A stretch of DNA of 64,000 nucleotides. Origin: Pseudomonadota bacterium (lineage in GTDB: Bacteria > Myxococcota_A > Polyangia > Haliangiales > Haliangiaceae). The translations under genes were made by a program, and so were the position numbers. Below the pieces are notes generated by a model. The model was given only the letters and a program-made list of their open reading frames with translations, ran no database searches and was not told the DNA's origin. The stretch is taken from assembly GCA_022360315.1 (NCBI GenBank), contig JAKSDA010000065.1, positions 186,001 through 250,000 of the forward strand, written 5' to 3'. Of this stretch, positions 1-10,838 are shown piece after piece (the stretch's first letter is position 1; each line of letters begins with the position of its first letter).

Positions 1-2
1 GG

Positions 3-233
3 GTTTTGCGCCCGGGCGGGCTCCTGGTCGTCGAGGACTCGGCCCAGGCGAGTGAGAGCGCAGCGATCCTATCCATCCTCGGCTCGTTTCCCGACGAGTT
101 CCACGAGCCGTTTTACCGGTGCTATCTGACCGACGACCTGGCCGCCCTGGCCCGGCAAGCCGGCTTTGTCGTCGAGTCGAGCGAGCCGCATCTGGTCGCC
201 AAGGTGGTCGTGGCCCGCAAACCCGGCCGGTGA
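3..233 (+). CDS. SAM-dependent methyltransferase, C-terminal end (partial)
   Basis: Only the last 76 or so codons are present; the reading frame is open to the left edge of the window. The visible part begins with a Leu-Arg-Pro-Gly-Gly turn followed by a hydrophobic strand (LLVVEDS), then a Tyr-Leu-Thr-Asp-Asp-Leu helix start and an Ala-Gly-Phe motif before the last strand. This order is typical of the C-terminal half of class I (UbiE/Methyltransf_11) methyltransferases. The SAM-binding Gly motif lies outside the window, so substrate and exact family cannot be judged. Confidence 0.7.
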   Translation, partial: VLRPGGLLVVEDSAQASESAAILSILGSFPDEFHEPFYRCYLTDDLAALARQAGFVVESSEPHLVAKVVVARKPGR

Positions 234-345
234 GCGATCGCTATCGGGCCCGCACAAACGGCCGTGCCTGGGCTCGTCCGAACGGCTGATGATCTTGGTG
301 CCGTTGACCCCGACCTGGAGAGCAGTACGCCAGCGTATTGTTTAA

Positions 346-1362
346 TTAGTGTGACTTTAGTGTGACTTCGCTCGCAGAGCGCGTGTCTCCGGCGATGAGC
401 ATGAGTCGGCCATTTCCACGATCAGCAACGACGTAGCTTCGCGTGCGGCGGTGGAACGCCACCCCGCTGGGTTGGCACAAGGGCAGCCCGGCCGGGGATT
501 GCTCTGCGAGTCGGGACGACAGGGGGCTGACAGTGCCGTGGCGCAGATTAACGCCGTAGAGCTGATTGTCGACGGGATCGGCGATGACCAGGCCGTGCGG
601 TGTCAGGGCGATATCCCGGCCGGTTATCTGGCCTCTGGCGCCTGATGTTGCCGCCTCGGACCCGTTGGGGGGAAGAGTTGCCAGAGTGGACACCTGACCC
701 AGCGTCAGGTCGAGCATGCGTACCGACGCGGGCTGGTTATCGATCACGTACAGCCGGCGCCGGTCGGCTGACAGGACCAGCCCGGTAGGTCTAGCAAAGC
801 CAGCATGGACGAATAATCCATCCATTGGTACAGGTCGCCCCGTGCCGGCGAGGACCGTGGCAGCTGGCACGGCGGAGGTTGGTACAGAGTGACTGACGCG
901 ATCGACGCGCCAGATCTGGTTGGCACCGGTCACTGCGACATAGAGCACCCCGGCCGACTCGTCGAGAGCCAGGGCAGACGGGACATCGAGATCGGCGACC
1001 ACATCGGCCGCGCTTGCATCTGAACCGCGCTCTGCATTGCTTGCCGGGACGTCCGGCCGGTCGCGTTCAGACAGGTTGAATCTGCGCACGACGTGTCCGC
1101 TCGCGTCCGCGACGAAGAGCGCGTCACGGTTGCGGGTGATGGCCAGGCCGCTCGGCTGGTTGGTCGCCACCGGGATCCTGGCGATCACAGTGGCCCGGCC
1201 ATCCATCTCGAGGGCCAGGCCGAGCACCTGGCCTGTCGCCGCGTCGGCCACCCACAGTGTACCAGCAGGGTCGATCGCCACCTTGACCGGGCACCAGGGC
1301 GAGCGCTGTGAGTCCGCTCCGGCCGGGCGAGTATCGGCAGCATTGTTCGGATCGCCAGCCAC
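346..1362 (-). CDS. NHL-repeat beta-propeller protein
   Basis: Encodes about 338 residues with repeated propeller blades of the NHL type (PVKVAIDPAGTLWVAD, PSGLAITRNRDALFVAD, PTGLVLSADRRRLYVID and similar), spaced about 50 residues apart. NHL propellers are protein or ligand binding scaffolds; no catalytic residues can be assigned. The likely start is GTG at 1362. It lies 18 bases after, and in the same frame as, the stop of the upstream small exported protein, so readthrough would give a fusion. No signal peptide is visible from this start. It is probably the last gene of the minus-strand unit that begins with the PHP phosphatase at 3769. Confidence 0.75.
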   Translation of the reverse strand: MAGDPNNAADTRPAGADSQRSPWCPVKVAIDPAGTLWVADAATGQVLGLALEMDGRATVIARIPVATNQPSGLAITRNRDALFVADASGHVVRRFNLSERDRPDVPASNAERGSDASAADVVADLDVPSALALDESAGVLYVAVTGANQIWRVDRVSHSVPTSAVPAATVLAGTGRPVPMDGLFVHAGFARPTGLVLSADRRRLYVIDNQPASVRMLDLTLGQVSTLATLPPNGSEAATSGARGQITGRDIALTPHGLVIADPVDNQLYGVNLRHGTVSPLSSRLAEQSPAGLPLCQPSGVAFHRRTRSYVVADRGNGRLMLIAGDTRSASEVTLKSH

Positions 1363-1380
1363 GCCAATCCATTCCCGGGG

Positions 1381-1869
1381 CTAACCAGTGGCCTGGTTGC
1401 TGGCCTTGCTCTGGTCTTTGGACTTGTCCTGGTCTTTTGGTTTGGGAGCGGGTTCGGCAGGCTCGCCCAGTTCGTAGCGCAATTTGCGCTCCAGCCGTTT
1501 GAGGATGCTGATCTCGGTGTACGACGGCCGATCCTCGACGCGAAGTACCAGGCGCAGAGCCTGGCGACCGTTTTCGTCTTTGATGCGGACCAACTCGAGG
1601 GCGCCGCGAAAGCGCTTGTTCTCCTCGTTCACTGCAAAGAGCACGTATCCTGCCTCGGCGTCCCGCTCGACGATGTCAAAGCCCTCGTCCACGCGCAGAA
1701 AGCGGATCGCTGCCGGCCAAACCTGCTCGAAGGTGTAAAAGACTACCCGCTGGGATTTGGCCTGCACAGGTTGGGGCCAGGCCGCCTGTGCGATGGAGCA
1801 GATCGCGACAGCGGCTGCCAGGCGAGCCAGACTCTTGGTTCTTCCCGGTTTCGATCGCAGCTGGGTCAT
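1381..1869 (-). CDS. small exported protein of unknown function
   Basis: A 162-residue protein. Residues 1-36 look like a signal peptide: basic start (RSKPGRTK), hydrophobic core and an Ala-rich cleavage region. The mature part is mixed alpha/beta, and the last 25 or so residues are Lys/Asp/Gln-rich and probably disordered. No family is recognised. The ATG overlaps the stop of the upstream flippase-like gene in an ATGA arrangement, which fixes this start and argues for translational coupling. The longer open frame reaching to 2562 is a shadow of that neighbour. It probably works at the envelope together with the membrane protein it is coupled to. Confidence 0.75.
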   Translation of the reverse strand: MTQLRSKPGRTKSLARLAAAVAICSIAQAAWPQPVQAKSQRVVFYTFEQVWPAAIRFLRVDEGFDIVERDAEAGYVLFAVNEENKRFRGALELVRIKDENGRQALRLVLRVEDRPSYTEISILKRLERKLRYELGEPAEPAPKPKDQDKSKDQSKASNQATG

Positions 1870-3005
1870 CGAGTTTTCTCCTCGGCTCGGATTGGCTCGC
1901 CGTGCGGCCGCATGTGCGCAGCAGGGATGGCGACTGGCCGGACAGAACCGGCCTCGGGTCGAGCGGTTAGCTCGGTCTCGACCGGGTCGGTCATCGAGCG
2001 CGAATTCCATAGATCGGACAGGGATACATACGGCGTGGCCAGAGCGAGTCCTCCCATAACCATGTACCAGACCATCTGGACGCCGTACAAAAGATTTGCA
2101 TAGGCATTGCCCACACCGCCCAGACCGAGCTCGGGGCCCGCGGAGAGAGACAGTCCGAGCATGGCAAACCAGGCGTACTGGCCGATCAGACCCGGCGAGT
2201 TGGGCAACATGATGCCTACGGCGACCACCCCCATGATGGCATAGGCGCCGACCGGCGACAGATCGATGTCCTGAAACCCCATGGCCAGAATCCACATGAA
2301 CAGGCCGTTGACCGCCCAGTAGACCGCGCTCCACAGGGTAAAGACGAGCAGGTTGCGCCAGTCCTTGAGAACCACGAAGCCGCGGATCATGCTGGCCAGC
2401 TTGGCGCGCAACAGCTCGGCCAGCCCGGGGGCATAGTACCGGGCCAGGGTCAAGCTCACCGCGGTATTCACGGTCCGCTCGGGCCAGCGCACAGAAAACG
2501 ACAAAAACCCCAATGCGGCCGAGAAGATGCCCAGGGCCACGTACGCCGTGGGCATCATCCACGACGGCGACTCGGAATTGCGCAGCGAAACGAAAGCAAA
2601 GAACACAGTCAGAGATACGAACAACCCGTCAATGACCCGCTCGACCGCGATGGTGCCCAACGCTGCTGCGGCCGAGATCTGGCCTCGCTGGCGGATAAGA
2701 GCCGGCCTGACCAATTCACCCAGCCGGGCCGGCAGGGCGAGAATTGCCATGAAGCCAACCGATGAGATGGCGAGCAGACGGCCGAGCGGCAGCTTCACAC
2801 CGATGGGCGCGAGCAGATTGTTCCAGCGCCAGGCGCGGCAAAACTGGACCACCGGAAGCACGGCCACACTGGCAACGACACAGGTGAGATCGACTGTGCG
2901 AAGGGCTGCAGCCATCTCATTTCGATCCTGGGCAGAAGGCCAGATCAGCCACGTGCACACGGCGAGAGTCAAAAGCGAGAGTGCAATATTGACTGCCAGC
3001 TTCAC
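1866..3005 (-). CDS. LPG_synthase_TM / YbhN-type flippase-like integral membrane protein
   Basis: A 379-residue polytopic membrane protein with roughly eight hydrophobic segments. It carries hallmarks of the lysylphosphatidylglycerol synthetase TM / UPF0104 family: [26 protein letters not shown] and [14 protein letters not shown]. Members are flippases or are otherwise involved in glycolipid and polyprenyl-linked export; the substrate here is unknown. I chose the GTG at 3005 because it overlaps the stop of the PHP gene (GTGA) and begins right at the first membrane segment; upstream residues are the shadow of the PHP gene. The C-terminal 50 residues are hydrophilic. The pairing with a CpsB-like phosphatase hints at a role in surface polysaccharide. 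Confidence 0.8.
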   Translation of the reverse strand: MKLAVNIALSLLTLAVCTWLIWPSAQDRNEMAAALRTVDLTCVVASVAVLPVVQFCRAWRWNNLLAPIGVKLPLGRLLAISSVGFMAILALPARLGELVRPALIRQRGQISAAAALGTIAVERVIDGLFVSLTVFFAFVSLRNSESPSWMMPTAYVALGIFSAALGFLSFSVRWPERTVNTAVSLTLARYYAPGLAELLRAKLASMIRGFVVLKDWRNLLVFTLWSAVYWAVNGLFMWILAMGFQDIDLSPVGAYAIMGVVAVGIMLPNSPGLIGQYAWFAMLGLSLSAGPELGLGGVGNAYANLLYGVQMVWYMVMGGLALATPYVSLSDLWNSRSMTDPVETELTARPEAGSVRPVAIPAAHMRPHGEPIRAEEKTR

Positions 3006-3769
3006 TGCGAATTCTGCGTTCGACCGACCCTGGCCCCGAGCCGGCCGGACCGGTCCGGATGCTGTCCGGCCAGAATGCGGCGGGGATGATCGGCGAGCAA
3101 CCGGTGCAGAGACGATTCGCCCAGTTTTTTGCGAATCCACGCCATGCCCTCGGCCGCCACACCGATGTCTGACCGAGAATGGCTGTCCGACGCAACCGCG
3201 TGTGCAACACCCTGCTTGAGCCATTTGCGCGCAACCTTAGCTTGCCGGCGACCGGCATACCCGGCCACAGCTGCGAGGTCCACGACCATTGCGCACTGAG
3301 CAGCCATCTGTTCGAGCAGGCCCTTATCCGTCCAGAGCGCCTGGTATCGCTCGGGATGAGCGATGACCGGCAGCTTGCCCTCGGTGCGCATCCGAAATAA
3401 GTGACCGAGTACCCCGGGCGGCATCTCGGCCGGGCGAAACTCGACCAGAAACGCGCTGCCCCGATCGTAGGACGGGATGCGTTTGGCTTGAAAGCGCTCG
3501 AAAAAGACCGCATCCCACATATTCTCGGCGGCCAGTGGAATAGATACGTTCACACCCGAGGTCCTGGTTTGAGTCACGACCAGCTGATGCGCTTCATCAA
3601 TGGTGTCGAGCGACGGCAAGAACTGGCCGGCCTTTTGGTGTGGGGTGGCACAGATCGTGTCGAATCCCAGCGCGGCCAGGCCCCCGATCATGTCCATCGA
3701 CTCCTCGATGTTGTTGGCGCCATCATCGAGTCCTGGAAGAATATGACTGTGGAGGTCTACGAAACCCAC
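3002..3769 (-). CDS. PHP-family tyrosine-protein phosphatase (CpsB/YwqE-like)
   Basis: A 255-residue PHP-domain metallohydrolase. The N-terminal signature [14 protein letters not shown] is the CpsB/CapC/YwqE hallmark and supplies metal-ligand His and Asp residues. Further ligands are seen in CATPH, in HPER and in a late Asp-Ser-His motif (ASDSHSR). In firmicutes and others these manganese-dependent enzymes dephosphorylate the BY-kinase that controls capsule polymerisation. The predicted start is GTG at 3769 with only a weak ribosome site. It is the first gene of a coupled set with the flippase-like protein and the small exported protein. No BY-kinase lies in this window, so the substrate is inferred from family only. 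Confidence 0.85.
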   Translation of the reverse strand: MGFVDLHSHILPGLDDGANNIEESMDMIGGLAALGFDTICATPHQKAGQFLPSLDTIDEAHQLVVTQTRTSGVNVSIPLAAENMWDAVFFERFQAKRIPSYDRGSAFLVEFRPAEMPPGVLGHLFRMRTEGKLPVIAHPERYQALWTDKGLLEQMAAQCAMVVDLAAVAGYAGRRQAKVARKWLKQGVAHAVASDSHSRSDIGVAAEGMAWIRKKLGESSLHRLLADHPRRILAGQHPDRSGRLGARVGRTQNSQ

Positions 3770-3988
3770 GATGTAGTGCTCGAAAACGATATTCAGTGCC
3801 GATCGGCGCGACCCAGCGCAAGTCGGTAGATCTCTTGCATTCTACTCAGTTTGTAGTCGAATCTCGGCCCGGGTGTTGTGCGGTGTGTAACATGCTCCGT
3901 TGATTGCTTCCTAGGTGCATGTTAAAACTCAACTTTCCGAGGACCCAGGCGAGCCCTTTTTCGCTGAACCAGTTGGTACGAGGAACAC

Positions 3989-4726
3989 ATGGCTGAACCT
4001 GAAAATCGCGAGAACTCGGTTCTTTTTTCACTGCGCGAACTGCGCCAGATCGAACAAGAACGAGTTACTGAAGAGGAAGAGGCAAAACGCCGCGCCGAAG
4101 AAGAGCGAGCCCACGCCGTCATGGAGGCCGAGCGCAGACAGCGCGAGGCCGAAGAAGCTCGATTGTTGGCCTTGCAAGAAGAGGAGCGCCGGCGCCAAGA
4201 AGAATACGAGCGGCAGCAGCGGGAGGAAGAACTGCGCCTGCAGGAGGCCGAGGCCCGCGCGCGAGTCGAGGCGCAAGCGGCTCTCGAGCAGCAGCGTCTG
4301 GTCCAGGAGATGGAGCTGCGCCGGCAGGAGGTGGCCAAGAAGCGGCCGACCTGGCTCATTGCGGTTGCTGCGTTATTGATCTTCGCGGTGGGCGGTCTCG
4401 GGTACAAGTACTACACCGATCAGCAAGCGGCGGCGGCCGAGCGCGAGCGGTTGCAACGCGAGAAAGAAGAGGCCGAGAAGCGCATTGCCGCGCTCGAGAA
4501 GGACATTTCCAGTACGCAGAATGCGCTGCTCGAGGCCGAAAGACAGGCCAAAGAGGCCAAGACCGACGCAGAGCGGGCAGCGGCACAGAAAAAAATCGCC
4601 CGGCAGAAAGCCAAGCTCAGCGAGTTGCGGGCGCGAGAGCGCAAGACTCGCAAGAGCGGCAAAAAGTCGAAGAAACGCATCAATCTATCCGACGACTGCT
4701 TAAACGATCCCCTGTGCAAGCAGTAA
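3989..4726 (+). CDS. single-pass membrane protein with two long charged coiled coils
   Basis: A 245-residue protein. Residues 15-115 form an almost uninterrupted Glu/Arg/Gln/Ala coiled coil. Residues 117-140 form one transmembrane helix (WLIAVAALLIFAVGGLGY), and residues 145-235 form a second coiled coil with a Lys/Arg-rich tail ending in two cysteines. There is a ribosome site (GAGGAA) before ATG 3989. The layout places a cytoplasmic coil and a periplasmic coil on either side of the membrane. No catalytic domain is seen. A scaffold or mechanical tether role is possible but is inference only. Confidence 0.75.
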   Translation: MAEPENRENSVLFSLRELRQIEQERVTEEEEAKRRAEEERAHAVMEAERRQREAEEARLLALQEEERRRQEEYERQQREEELRLQEAEARARVEAQAALEQQRLVQEMELRRQEVAKKRPTWLIAVAALLIFAVGGLGYKYYTDQQAAAAERERLQREKEEAEKRIAALEKDISSTQNALLEAERQAKEAKTDAERAAAQKKIARQKAKLSELRARERKTRKSGKKSKKRINLSDDCLNDPLCKQ

Positions 4727-4775
4727 AGCCCAGCTTCCATCGCCCGACCCCGGTAGGCGAATTTATCCCGGCCAG

Positions 4776-6836
4776 CTACAGATCCAGATCGAAGGCCAGG
4801 CCAGCGGTCACGCCCCCGGCGGTGGGCAGCAAGGTCAGCCGCAAGGGCGGTGATGGTCGGTCCCATTTTCTGGCCAGATAAGCCGCCGATCCGAGCCCGA
4901 CAATGGCGCCAGCGAGCGCGGCACTGGCGGAAAACTGTGCATCCGGATCTCCGCTGATCAGCACGGCTGTGCCGTATCCGCTCAGCGCGCCGACCAGCCC
5001 ACCAGCATCGATGAGAAAGGTGTATCCGCGGCTGTGTCTGTGTCGTTCGGCCACGACAGCACCGTAGAGAACGCCCAGGTCGGTGGCCAGCAAAAGCGCT
5101 GTGTATGCATCTTCCGCATCTCGATCGATGTTCAGGGCACCCATACCCAGGAATGCGATGACTCCCGACCAGATGCCGAAAGTATTGGCCAGGGCGACCT
5201 GCCCATCGGTCGGACGCCAGCGCGATAGTACCCCTGCGGCGCCCAGTCCCGTGGCCTGTCCGAGCAGCAAGAGCACCGCTGTCCCTTGACTCTCGAAACC
5301 GGCCATGCGCGACGCCAATACTCCATTGTAGGCGCCCCACAATGTACCGGAGTTGAGCAGAGCCCGTTGCCCGGGAGTGAGCGTTCCCTCGGATTTGACG
5401 AGTGACAGGCTCAGACCGACGCTACCACCGGTGAGAGTCAAAATAGATACCGCCACGCCCGATTCGCATTGCACTGCCAGGCACAGCTCGATGCCCGTGG
5501 CGATACCGTGAAGTGTTTGAAAAATTGCCAGTTCGGAACGGGATGCACGCGATGGTTTCTCGGCCACCTCCGAATGTGCACCGGCCGATGAGTCGGTCTG
5601 GCCGGGCGGTGTTAACGGGATGGCACCTAGCCCGGTCGGAGTGGCCATCTCGGACGATGTCGGGTCGGGCGCAGCCGCCTCGACAGGTGCGACGAACTCG
5701 GCAGCGAGCCGGGCCGCCGGGTGTTCTGCGTGCTTGTCGACGAGTTCGCGCAAGAGCGAGCGCGCCCGGTCCGGTTGCCTCCGCGCTGCTGCCGAGTACG
5801 CGCAGTGATAAAGCGCCCAGGCCGCGTCGTCTCGCCGTTCGAATAGCCGGCCTGGCCGCTCTCTTCGGTCCGATTTCCGCTTTGTAGTGCCGGCTGATGG
5901 TACTGGTTTCTGGCCGTCCGCACCGCCCTCAGGCAAATCGGGTGTTTCAGGCGGGCATGGATGGGCTTTGGCGCCGGCCACCCGGGGCCGGGCATCGCGT
6001 CGGTCTGTGGTCGGCGCCACCGGGGCCAGCTTCACGGCCACCGCGACGGTTTTGCCCAGATGCGCCGAAATGGCCTTTTCGTGGGTGACAAAGCCATCCA
6101 GAGCAACCCGGACCGTATGGTTACCGGGCGGCACTTCGACAGACTGATCGCCAATTCCCAACTCGTCGTCGTCCACGCTTACCCGGGCGTTGTTGGGAGT
6201 GACCGCGATATCCAGCCGGGATGGCTTTTCTTTTAAGGTCACAACGAGTTCATGGGTCTTCGCGGCGCTGATCGTCACCCGCTCGATCTCGGTCACAAAG
6301 CCGTCGCGCTCGACGTGGACACGAAATCCCCGGGGCACGATGCCGCGGGTGCATTCGGGCGCAGCCCGGCACCAGACTCCGTACTGTTTGCGGTTCAAGT
6401 AGACGTTGGCCGGACCGTTTTCTACCCGAACCGTCAAGAAGGTGGTGCGGGCGATCTGCAGGTTGGCGACGATCTTCCTGGCTTTGCGCCGGTTGGCACC
6501 GCGCGGTCCAGCAGCCAGAAACGCCTCGTATGCGGCCAGAGCACCCTCATAGTCGAGTTTCTCCAGAAGCACGGTAGCGCGCAGTCGAAGCAGCGGAAGA
6601 TGTTTGGCTTCCAGGGCGAGGCCGGCGTCGACCGTGGCCAGAGCCGGTTCGTACTCGCCCTGCTGCAAGTGCACCCGCGCCCTTTGCAAGGCCTGCGCCG
6701 CCGAAGTCACGTGCGGGGGGTCGGTCGCGCCGGGCTGTACGTCCTGTTTTGGCTGTGCCCTCGCCGCGGGCCCGGCCACGACACAGGCAGCCAGCGTGAC
6801 CAGAGCCAACCGCCAAACCCTGGATCGGTCGTTCAT
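4776..6836 (-). CDS. exported TPR / PEGA-domain protein
   Basis: About 686 residues. A signal peptide with an Ala-rich cleavage site covers residues 1-25. TPR-like helices (QQGEYEPALATVDAGLAL, LDYEGALAAYEAFL) fill residues 35-120. Two PEGA-type beta modules follow (residues about 140-270), including VEVPPGNHTVRVALDGF, a surface-layer or envelope domain common in delta-proteobacteria. A low-complexity Pro/Arg linker and another TPR-like piece lead to a Gly/Ala-rich hydrophobic C-terminal third (about residues 445-686), possibly membrane-inserted. ATG 6836 places the signal peptide at the N terminus; ATG 6845 is the alternative. It converges with the coiled-coil gene with a 49-base gap and no obvious terminator. 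Confidence 0.75.
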   Translation of the reverse strand: MNDRSRVWRLALVTLAACVVAGPAARAQPKQDVQPGATDPPHVTSAAQALQRARVHLQQGEYEPALATVDAGLALEAKHLPLLRLRATVLLEKLDYEGALAAYEAFLAAGPRGANRRKARKIVANLQIARTTFLTVRVENGPANVYLNRKQYGVWCRAAPECTRGIVPRGFRVHVERDGFVTEIERVTISAAKTHELVVTLKEKPSRLDIAVTPNNARVSVDDDELGIGDQSVEVPPGNHTVRVALDGFVTHEKAISAHLGKTVAVAVKLAPVAPTTDRRDARPRVAGAKAHPCPPETPDLPEGGADGQKPVPSAGTTKRKSDRRERPGRLFERRDDAAWALYHCAYSAAARRQPDRARSLLRELVDKHAEHPAARLAAEFVAPVEAAAPDPTSSEMATPTGLGAIPLTPPGQTDSSAGAHSEVAEKPSRASRSELAIFQTLHGIATGIELCLAVQCESGVAVSILTLTGGSVGLSLSLVKSEGTLTPGQRALLNSGTLWGAYNGVLASRMAGFESQGTAVLLLLGQATGLGAAGVLSRWRPTDGQVALANTFGIWSGVIAFLGMGALNIDRDAEDAYTALLLATDLGVLYGAVVAERHRHSRGYTFLIDAGGLVGALSGYGTAVLISGDPDAQFSASAALAGAIVGLGSAAYLARKWDRPSPPLRLTLLPTAGGVTAGLAFDLDL

Positions 6837-6845
6837 TGCGGCCAT

Positions 6846-7218
6846 TATCCTGCTTCGTCTGTGCGCGATCAACGATCGCCCCACCTGGCCGGGAACGCCG
6901 GCGTAATCCAGCCCCGATCAGCCCCGCTCCAGATCACATGATGGTGTGCCTCCGGCTCCCCCCTGCCCGGCAAATGCGGGTGTTCGCACAGGTGCCGAGC
7001 CGACATCACCAATGACTACCCGGTTCGATTCGATCGATGATCGATAAGCGCTCCTCGGCAGATTTCTGTCTTACGTATGAGCGTGAGCAGTTGCAGGGCA
7101 CCTGGTCGGCTACGGCGAGTGCGTTCGCGTCGCGATCACAGACGGCCAGGGTCGGACAGTGGAGCGCGGGCTTGCGAGCGGCAGAGCAGACCACGGGCCA
7201 GCAGTGGGCAAAGGCCCT
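6846..7218. other. gene-free stretch between the PEGA gene and the Uma2-like gene
   Basis: About 370 bases that should contain the promoter of the leftward PEGA gene and the 3' end of the leftward Uma2-like transcript. I see no convincing gene, RNA or terminator. A short self-complementary run around 7028-7049 (GATCGATGATCGAT-like) is the only notable sequence. Short open frames on both strands have no recognisable content. Confidence 0.5.
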
Positions 7219-8196
7219 TTACCCGGTAGGTGGGGACGACTCGTCCACCCAGCGGCGATGCTGCAGGAGATGACGGCGGAGCGCATCGAGGTCCTCGACG
7301 TCTGCCGAGTCGATGGATGCCAGTCGCTCGGGTGTCAGCTCGATGGCCAACGCCTCGCAGAGGTCGCGCACTGCCTGTCTCAGCCCGTCGGACTGGCCCT
7401 TCTGGTAGCCGTCGGACTGGCCCTTCTGGTAGCCGTCGGACTGGCCCTTCTGGTAGCCGTCGGACCGGCCCTTCTGGTAGCCGTCGGACTGGCCCTCTTG
7501 GTAGCCATCGGTTTTGAGTTTCAGCAAGATTGCATTGCCCTTGGCGACAAGGGCCCGGGCCACGGCATTGTCTGCTTCGACTGCATCAAGCAGCGCGCGT
7601 ATCTCGATCGGCTGACGCAAGCACCGGTCTTGCAGTTTGTCGTCCGCGGCCAGTCCGGTCCAGCACTCCCCGCTCACCGACCATTCCACGACCGGCCCGG
7701 CGATCACCCGCTCGCTGCTGCCGCTCCTGTCGACTCGCACATGGACAGCGAACACCCGGCGCACGCCGCGCCGGATCAGATAGCGGGCCCGCCTGTCCAG
7801 GCTCGCCTGGCTCTGCGTGTATTTGACCTCGAAGGACAGCTCTTCCAGATACCGATGTCCCCGCGCATCCACGCCTTTTTTGCGGATGCATACGTCGGTG
7901 GCAAAATCGCTGTCGCCCGAGACCCGGGTCAGAAGTTCGGCCGACACCACGTAGTCCGGGGCCGCATTGGCGCGCAGCACATAGCCGATATCGACCTGCC
8001 GATCGGCGTGAGGAGGCTCCGATGGCGCAACCTTCACCACCTGCCCGCCGATCATTTCTCGATCGGTCTCGGGCTCGACCAGGCGCTCGTCCACCGGAGG
8101 AAACTCACTCTGACTGGCACCTGGAAGCTGCACGCGGTCCGCGCCGGAAGCACCGGGTGCAAAGTAGATATCGCCGGGACGGATAGGGTCACTCAT
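7219..8196 (-). CDS. Uma2-like PD-(D/E)XK nuclease-fold protein with octapeptide repeat hinge
   Basis: A 325-residue protein. Residues 45-190 resemble the Uma2 (DUF820) branch of the PD-(D/E)XK nuclease fold: a conserved Asp (D101 in FATDVCI) followed by a Glu-x-Lys strand (E123, K125 in LSFEVK). These fit the metal-binding and catalytic triad. Residues about 229-270 are five copies of an octapeptide GYQKGQSD-like unit. A helical tail follows (LRQAVRDLCEALAIELTPERLA), as commonly found behind such nuclease-fold proteins. The physiological role of the family is not established; many occur in multiple copies in high-GC and cyanobacterial genomes. It is monocistronic, with a weak AGGGAG site before ATG 8196. 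Confidence 0.75.
   Translation of the reverse strand: MSDPIRPGDIYFAPGASGADRVQLPGASQSEFPPVDERLVEPETDREMIGGQVVKVAPSEPPHADRQVDIGYVLRANAAPDYVVSAELLTRVSGDSDFATDVCIRKKGVDARGHRYLEELSFEVKYTQSQASLDRRARYLIRRGVRRVFAVHVRVDRSGSSERVIAGPVVEWSVSGECWTGLAADDKLQDRCLRQPIEIRALLDAVEADNAVARALVAKGNAILLKLKTDGYQEGQSDGYQKGRSDGYQKGQSDGYQKGQSDGYQKGQSDGLRQAVRDLCEALAIELTPERLASIDSADVEDLDALRRHLLQHRRWVDESSPPTG
7387..7506. repeat. five in-frame tandem 24-bp repeats
   Basis: Five head-to-tail copies of a 24-base unit, read on the plus strand as GTCGGACTGGCCCTTCTGG followed by TAGCC. They start at 7387, 7411, 7435, 7459 and 7483. The first three copies are identical, the fourth has one change and the fifth two. They encode the octapeptide repeats of the Uma2-like protein, so gain or loss of a unit keeps the reading frame. 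Confidence 0.95.
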
Positions 8197-8284
8197 GAAC
8201 TCCCTCTAAGGTAGCACAAAAATCGCCTGCCGCCACGCCACCCCATGCATCGAATCTCGCCTCGACAGAGGCAGATCGGCAACT

Positions 8285-9874
8285 CTACTCGTCGTTCCGC
8301 AAAAGCCGAGCCAGTCTGTTGCGTCCGATGCCGAGCTGGCGAGCGGCGGCCGAGCGATTGCCGCCAGCGCGCTCGACCGCGGCTGTGGCGTAGAGACGCG
8401 AGGCCACTTCCAGTGACAAGCCGTGCGGCATGAACAGACCCTCGTTTTCGCCACGCCGTCCGGTTGCGCCCTGTCCGCCATCGGCCCGGGCGGGCAGCTC
8501 GAAGATGCCGCTGACTCGCTCGGCCGGAACCAGACCGAGCACATCGGCACCGATCACACCGTCTTCGCACAGAACCACAGCGCGTTCGATGGCGTGCTCG
8601 AGCTCGCGTACGTTGCCCGGCCAGCTGTGTCGGGTGAGGGCGGTTCTCGCCTCGCTCGATAGCTTGACCGCGCGCTTTTCATAGCGGCGGCTGTACACGC
8701 TGGCAAAATGCTCGGCCAGCGAAATGATGTCGCTCGAGCCGCGGCTGTAAAGGGTTGGCAGCTCGATCTCGATCACCCGCACCCGATAGTAGAGATCCGA
8801 GCGAAATCGGCCCTGCTTGACCATGTCGGCGAGGTCGCGGTTGGTTGCCACCACGATGCGAACATCGGCCTCGAGAGTTTGGCGGCCGCCCACGCGCTCG
8901 AATCGCCTGTCTTGCAAGAAGCGCAACAGCTTGCCCTGAAGCTCGATCGGAACCTCGCCGACCTCGTCGAGAAAAAGCGTGCCGCCTGCAGCGATTTCAA
9001 CCTTGCCCTGCACCCGCGCATCAGCACCGGTGTAGGCGCCCCGCTCGTGGCCAAAAAGCTCGCTCTCGACCAGATTGGCCGGCAAATTGGTGCAGTCGAC
9101 GTGAACCAGCGGTCCCGATCGCCGCTTGCTGTTGACGTGGATGGCCCGCGCCATCAGGCCTTTGCCAGTACCGGTCTGGCCGTGCAAAAGCACTGTGGCC
9201 TCGGTACCGGCAGCGCGAATGATCTTGTCATACACCGCGTGCATGGCCGGCGATTCGCCCACGATGTGGTTGAACCGGCCGCGCATCGGCACGCCGCTCT
9301 CGGTGTCGTCGGTGCGCAGAGATGTGTAATCGAGCGCCCGGGCGATCTGCCGGGCCAGAGCTTGCAGAAAACTCGCGTCGCTGCTGGTGAACGAACCGCC
9401 CTTTTTGTTGAGCACCTGAACCACGCCGCGCAACGTGCTCGAACGAGCATCGATGATCGGCACACACAAGAGTGACCGGGTCCGATAGCCGGTGCGCTGA
9501 TCAACCTCTGGAGTCCAGCGTCGATCCGAGGCCACGTCGCGGATGTTGACCACTTCGCCGGTGTGCGCCACGTATCCGGCGACCCCGTTGCCCACCGGCA
9601 GGCGCAGCTCCCTGAGCTCGGGCAAATTGGCCACCTGGGAGCGAATTTCCTTGGTCCTGGCGTCGATCAACCACAGCGTGGCGCGATCGGCTTGCAGCGC
9701 TTGCGCCACGCGCAGACCAAACGTGGTCAGAAGTTGGTCGAGTTCGACCTCCCGGGCGATCATCGCCCCGAGATCGGACAGTAATTCGTGTTTGAGCTCG
9801 CCTTCGCTCATGTGTCTGCGGTCTCGTATGGGAACCAAGCTGAGCATAGCACTCACTCGGGTACACACAGCCAT
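8285..9874 (-). CDS. sigma-54-dependent transcriptional activator (GAF-AAA+-Fis)
   Basis: A 529-residue NtrC-family enhancer-binding protein. A GAF sensor domain covers residues 45-185. The AAA+ domain (about 200-435) has Walker A GQTGTGKG, the sigma-54 contact loop GAYTGA (279-284), a Walker B LFLDEVGE and the R-finger region; all look intact. A Fis-type helix-turn-helix ends the protein ([22 protein letters not shown]). It has no receiver domain, so it probably responds to a small ligand through GAF. ATG codons at 9847 and 9811 are plausible shorter starts; none has a strong ribosome site. It starts 3 bases after the hydrolase stop, so it belongs to the operon driven by the sigma-54-type promoter at 10839-10854 and may be autoregulated. 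Confidence 0.93.
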   Translation of the reverse strand: MAVCTRVSAMLSLVPIRDRRHMSEGELKHELLSDLGAMIAREVELDQLLTTFGLRVAQALQADRATLWLIDARTKEIRSQVANLPELRELRLPVGNGVAGYVAHTGEVVNIRDVASDRRWTPEVDQRTGYRTRSLLCVPIIDARSSTLRGVVQVLNKKGGSFTSSDASFLQALARQIARALDYTSLRTDDTESGVPMRGRFNHIVGESPAMHAVYDKIIRAAGTEATVLLHGQTGTGKGLMARAIHVNSKRRSGPLVHVDCTNLPANLVESELFGHERGAYTGADARVQGKVEIAAGGTLFLDEVGEVPIELQGKLLRFLQDRRFERVGGRQTLEADVRIVVATNRDLADMVKQGRFRSDLYYRVRVIEIELPTLYSRGSSDIISLAEHFASVYSRRYEKRAVKLSSEARTALTRHSWPGNVRELEHAIERAVVLCEDGVIGADVLGLVPAERVSGIFELPARADGGQGATGRRGENEGLFMPHGLSLEVASRLYATAAVERAGGNRSAAARQLGIGRNRLARLLRNDE

Positions 9875-9877
9875 AGG

Positions 9878-10786
<909 letters not shown>

Positions 10787-10838
10787 GTGTTCTCCTTTGC
10801 GATGTTCGATCGTTTGTCGAGTGGGCGAACCGATGCCT

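Noticed and set aside
7387..7506. Tandem repeat considered as a CRISPR array
   Set aside because: The 24-base units are head to tail without spacers and in frame inside a protein gene.
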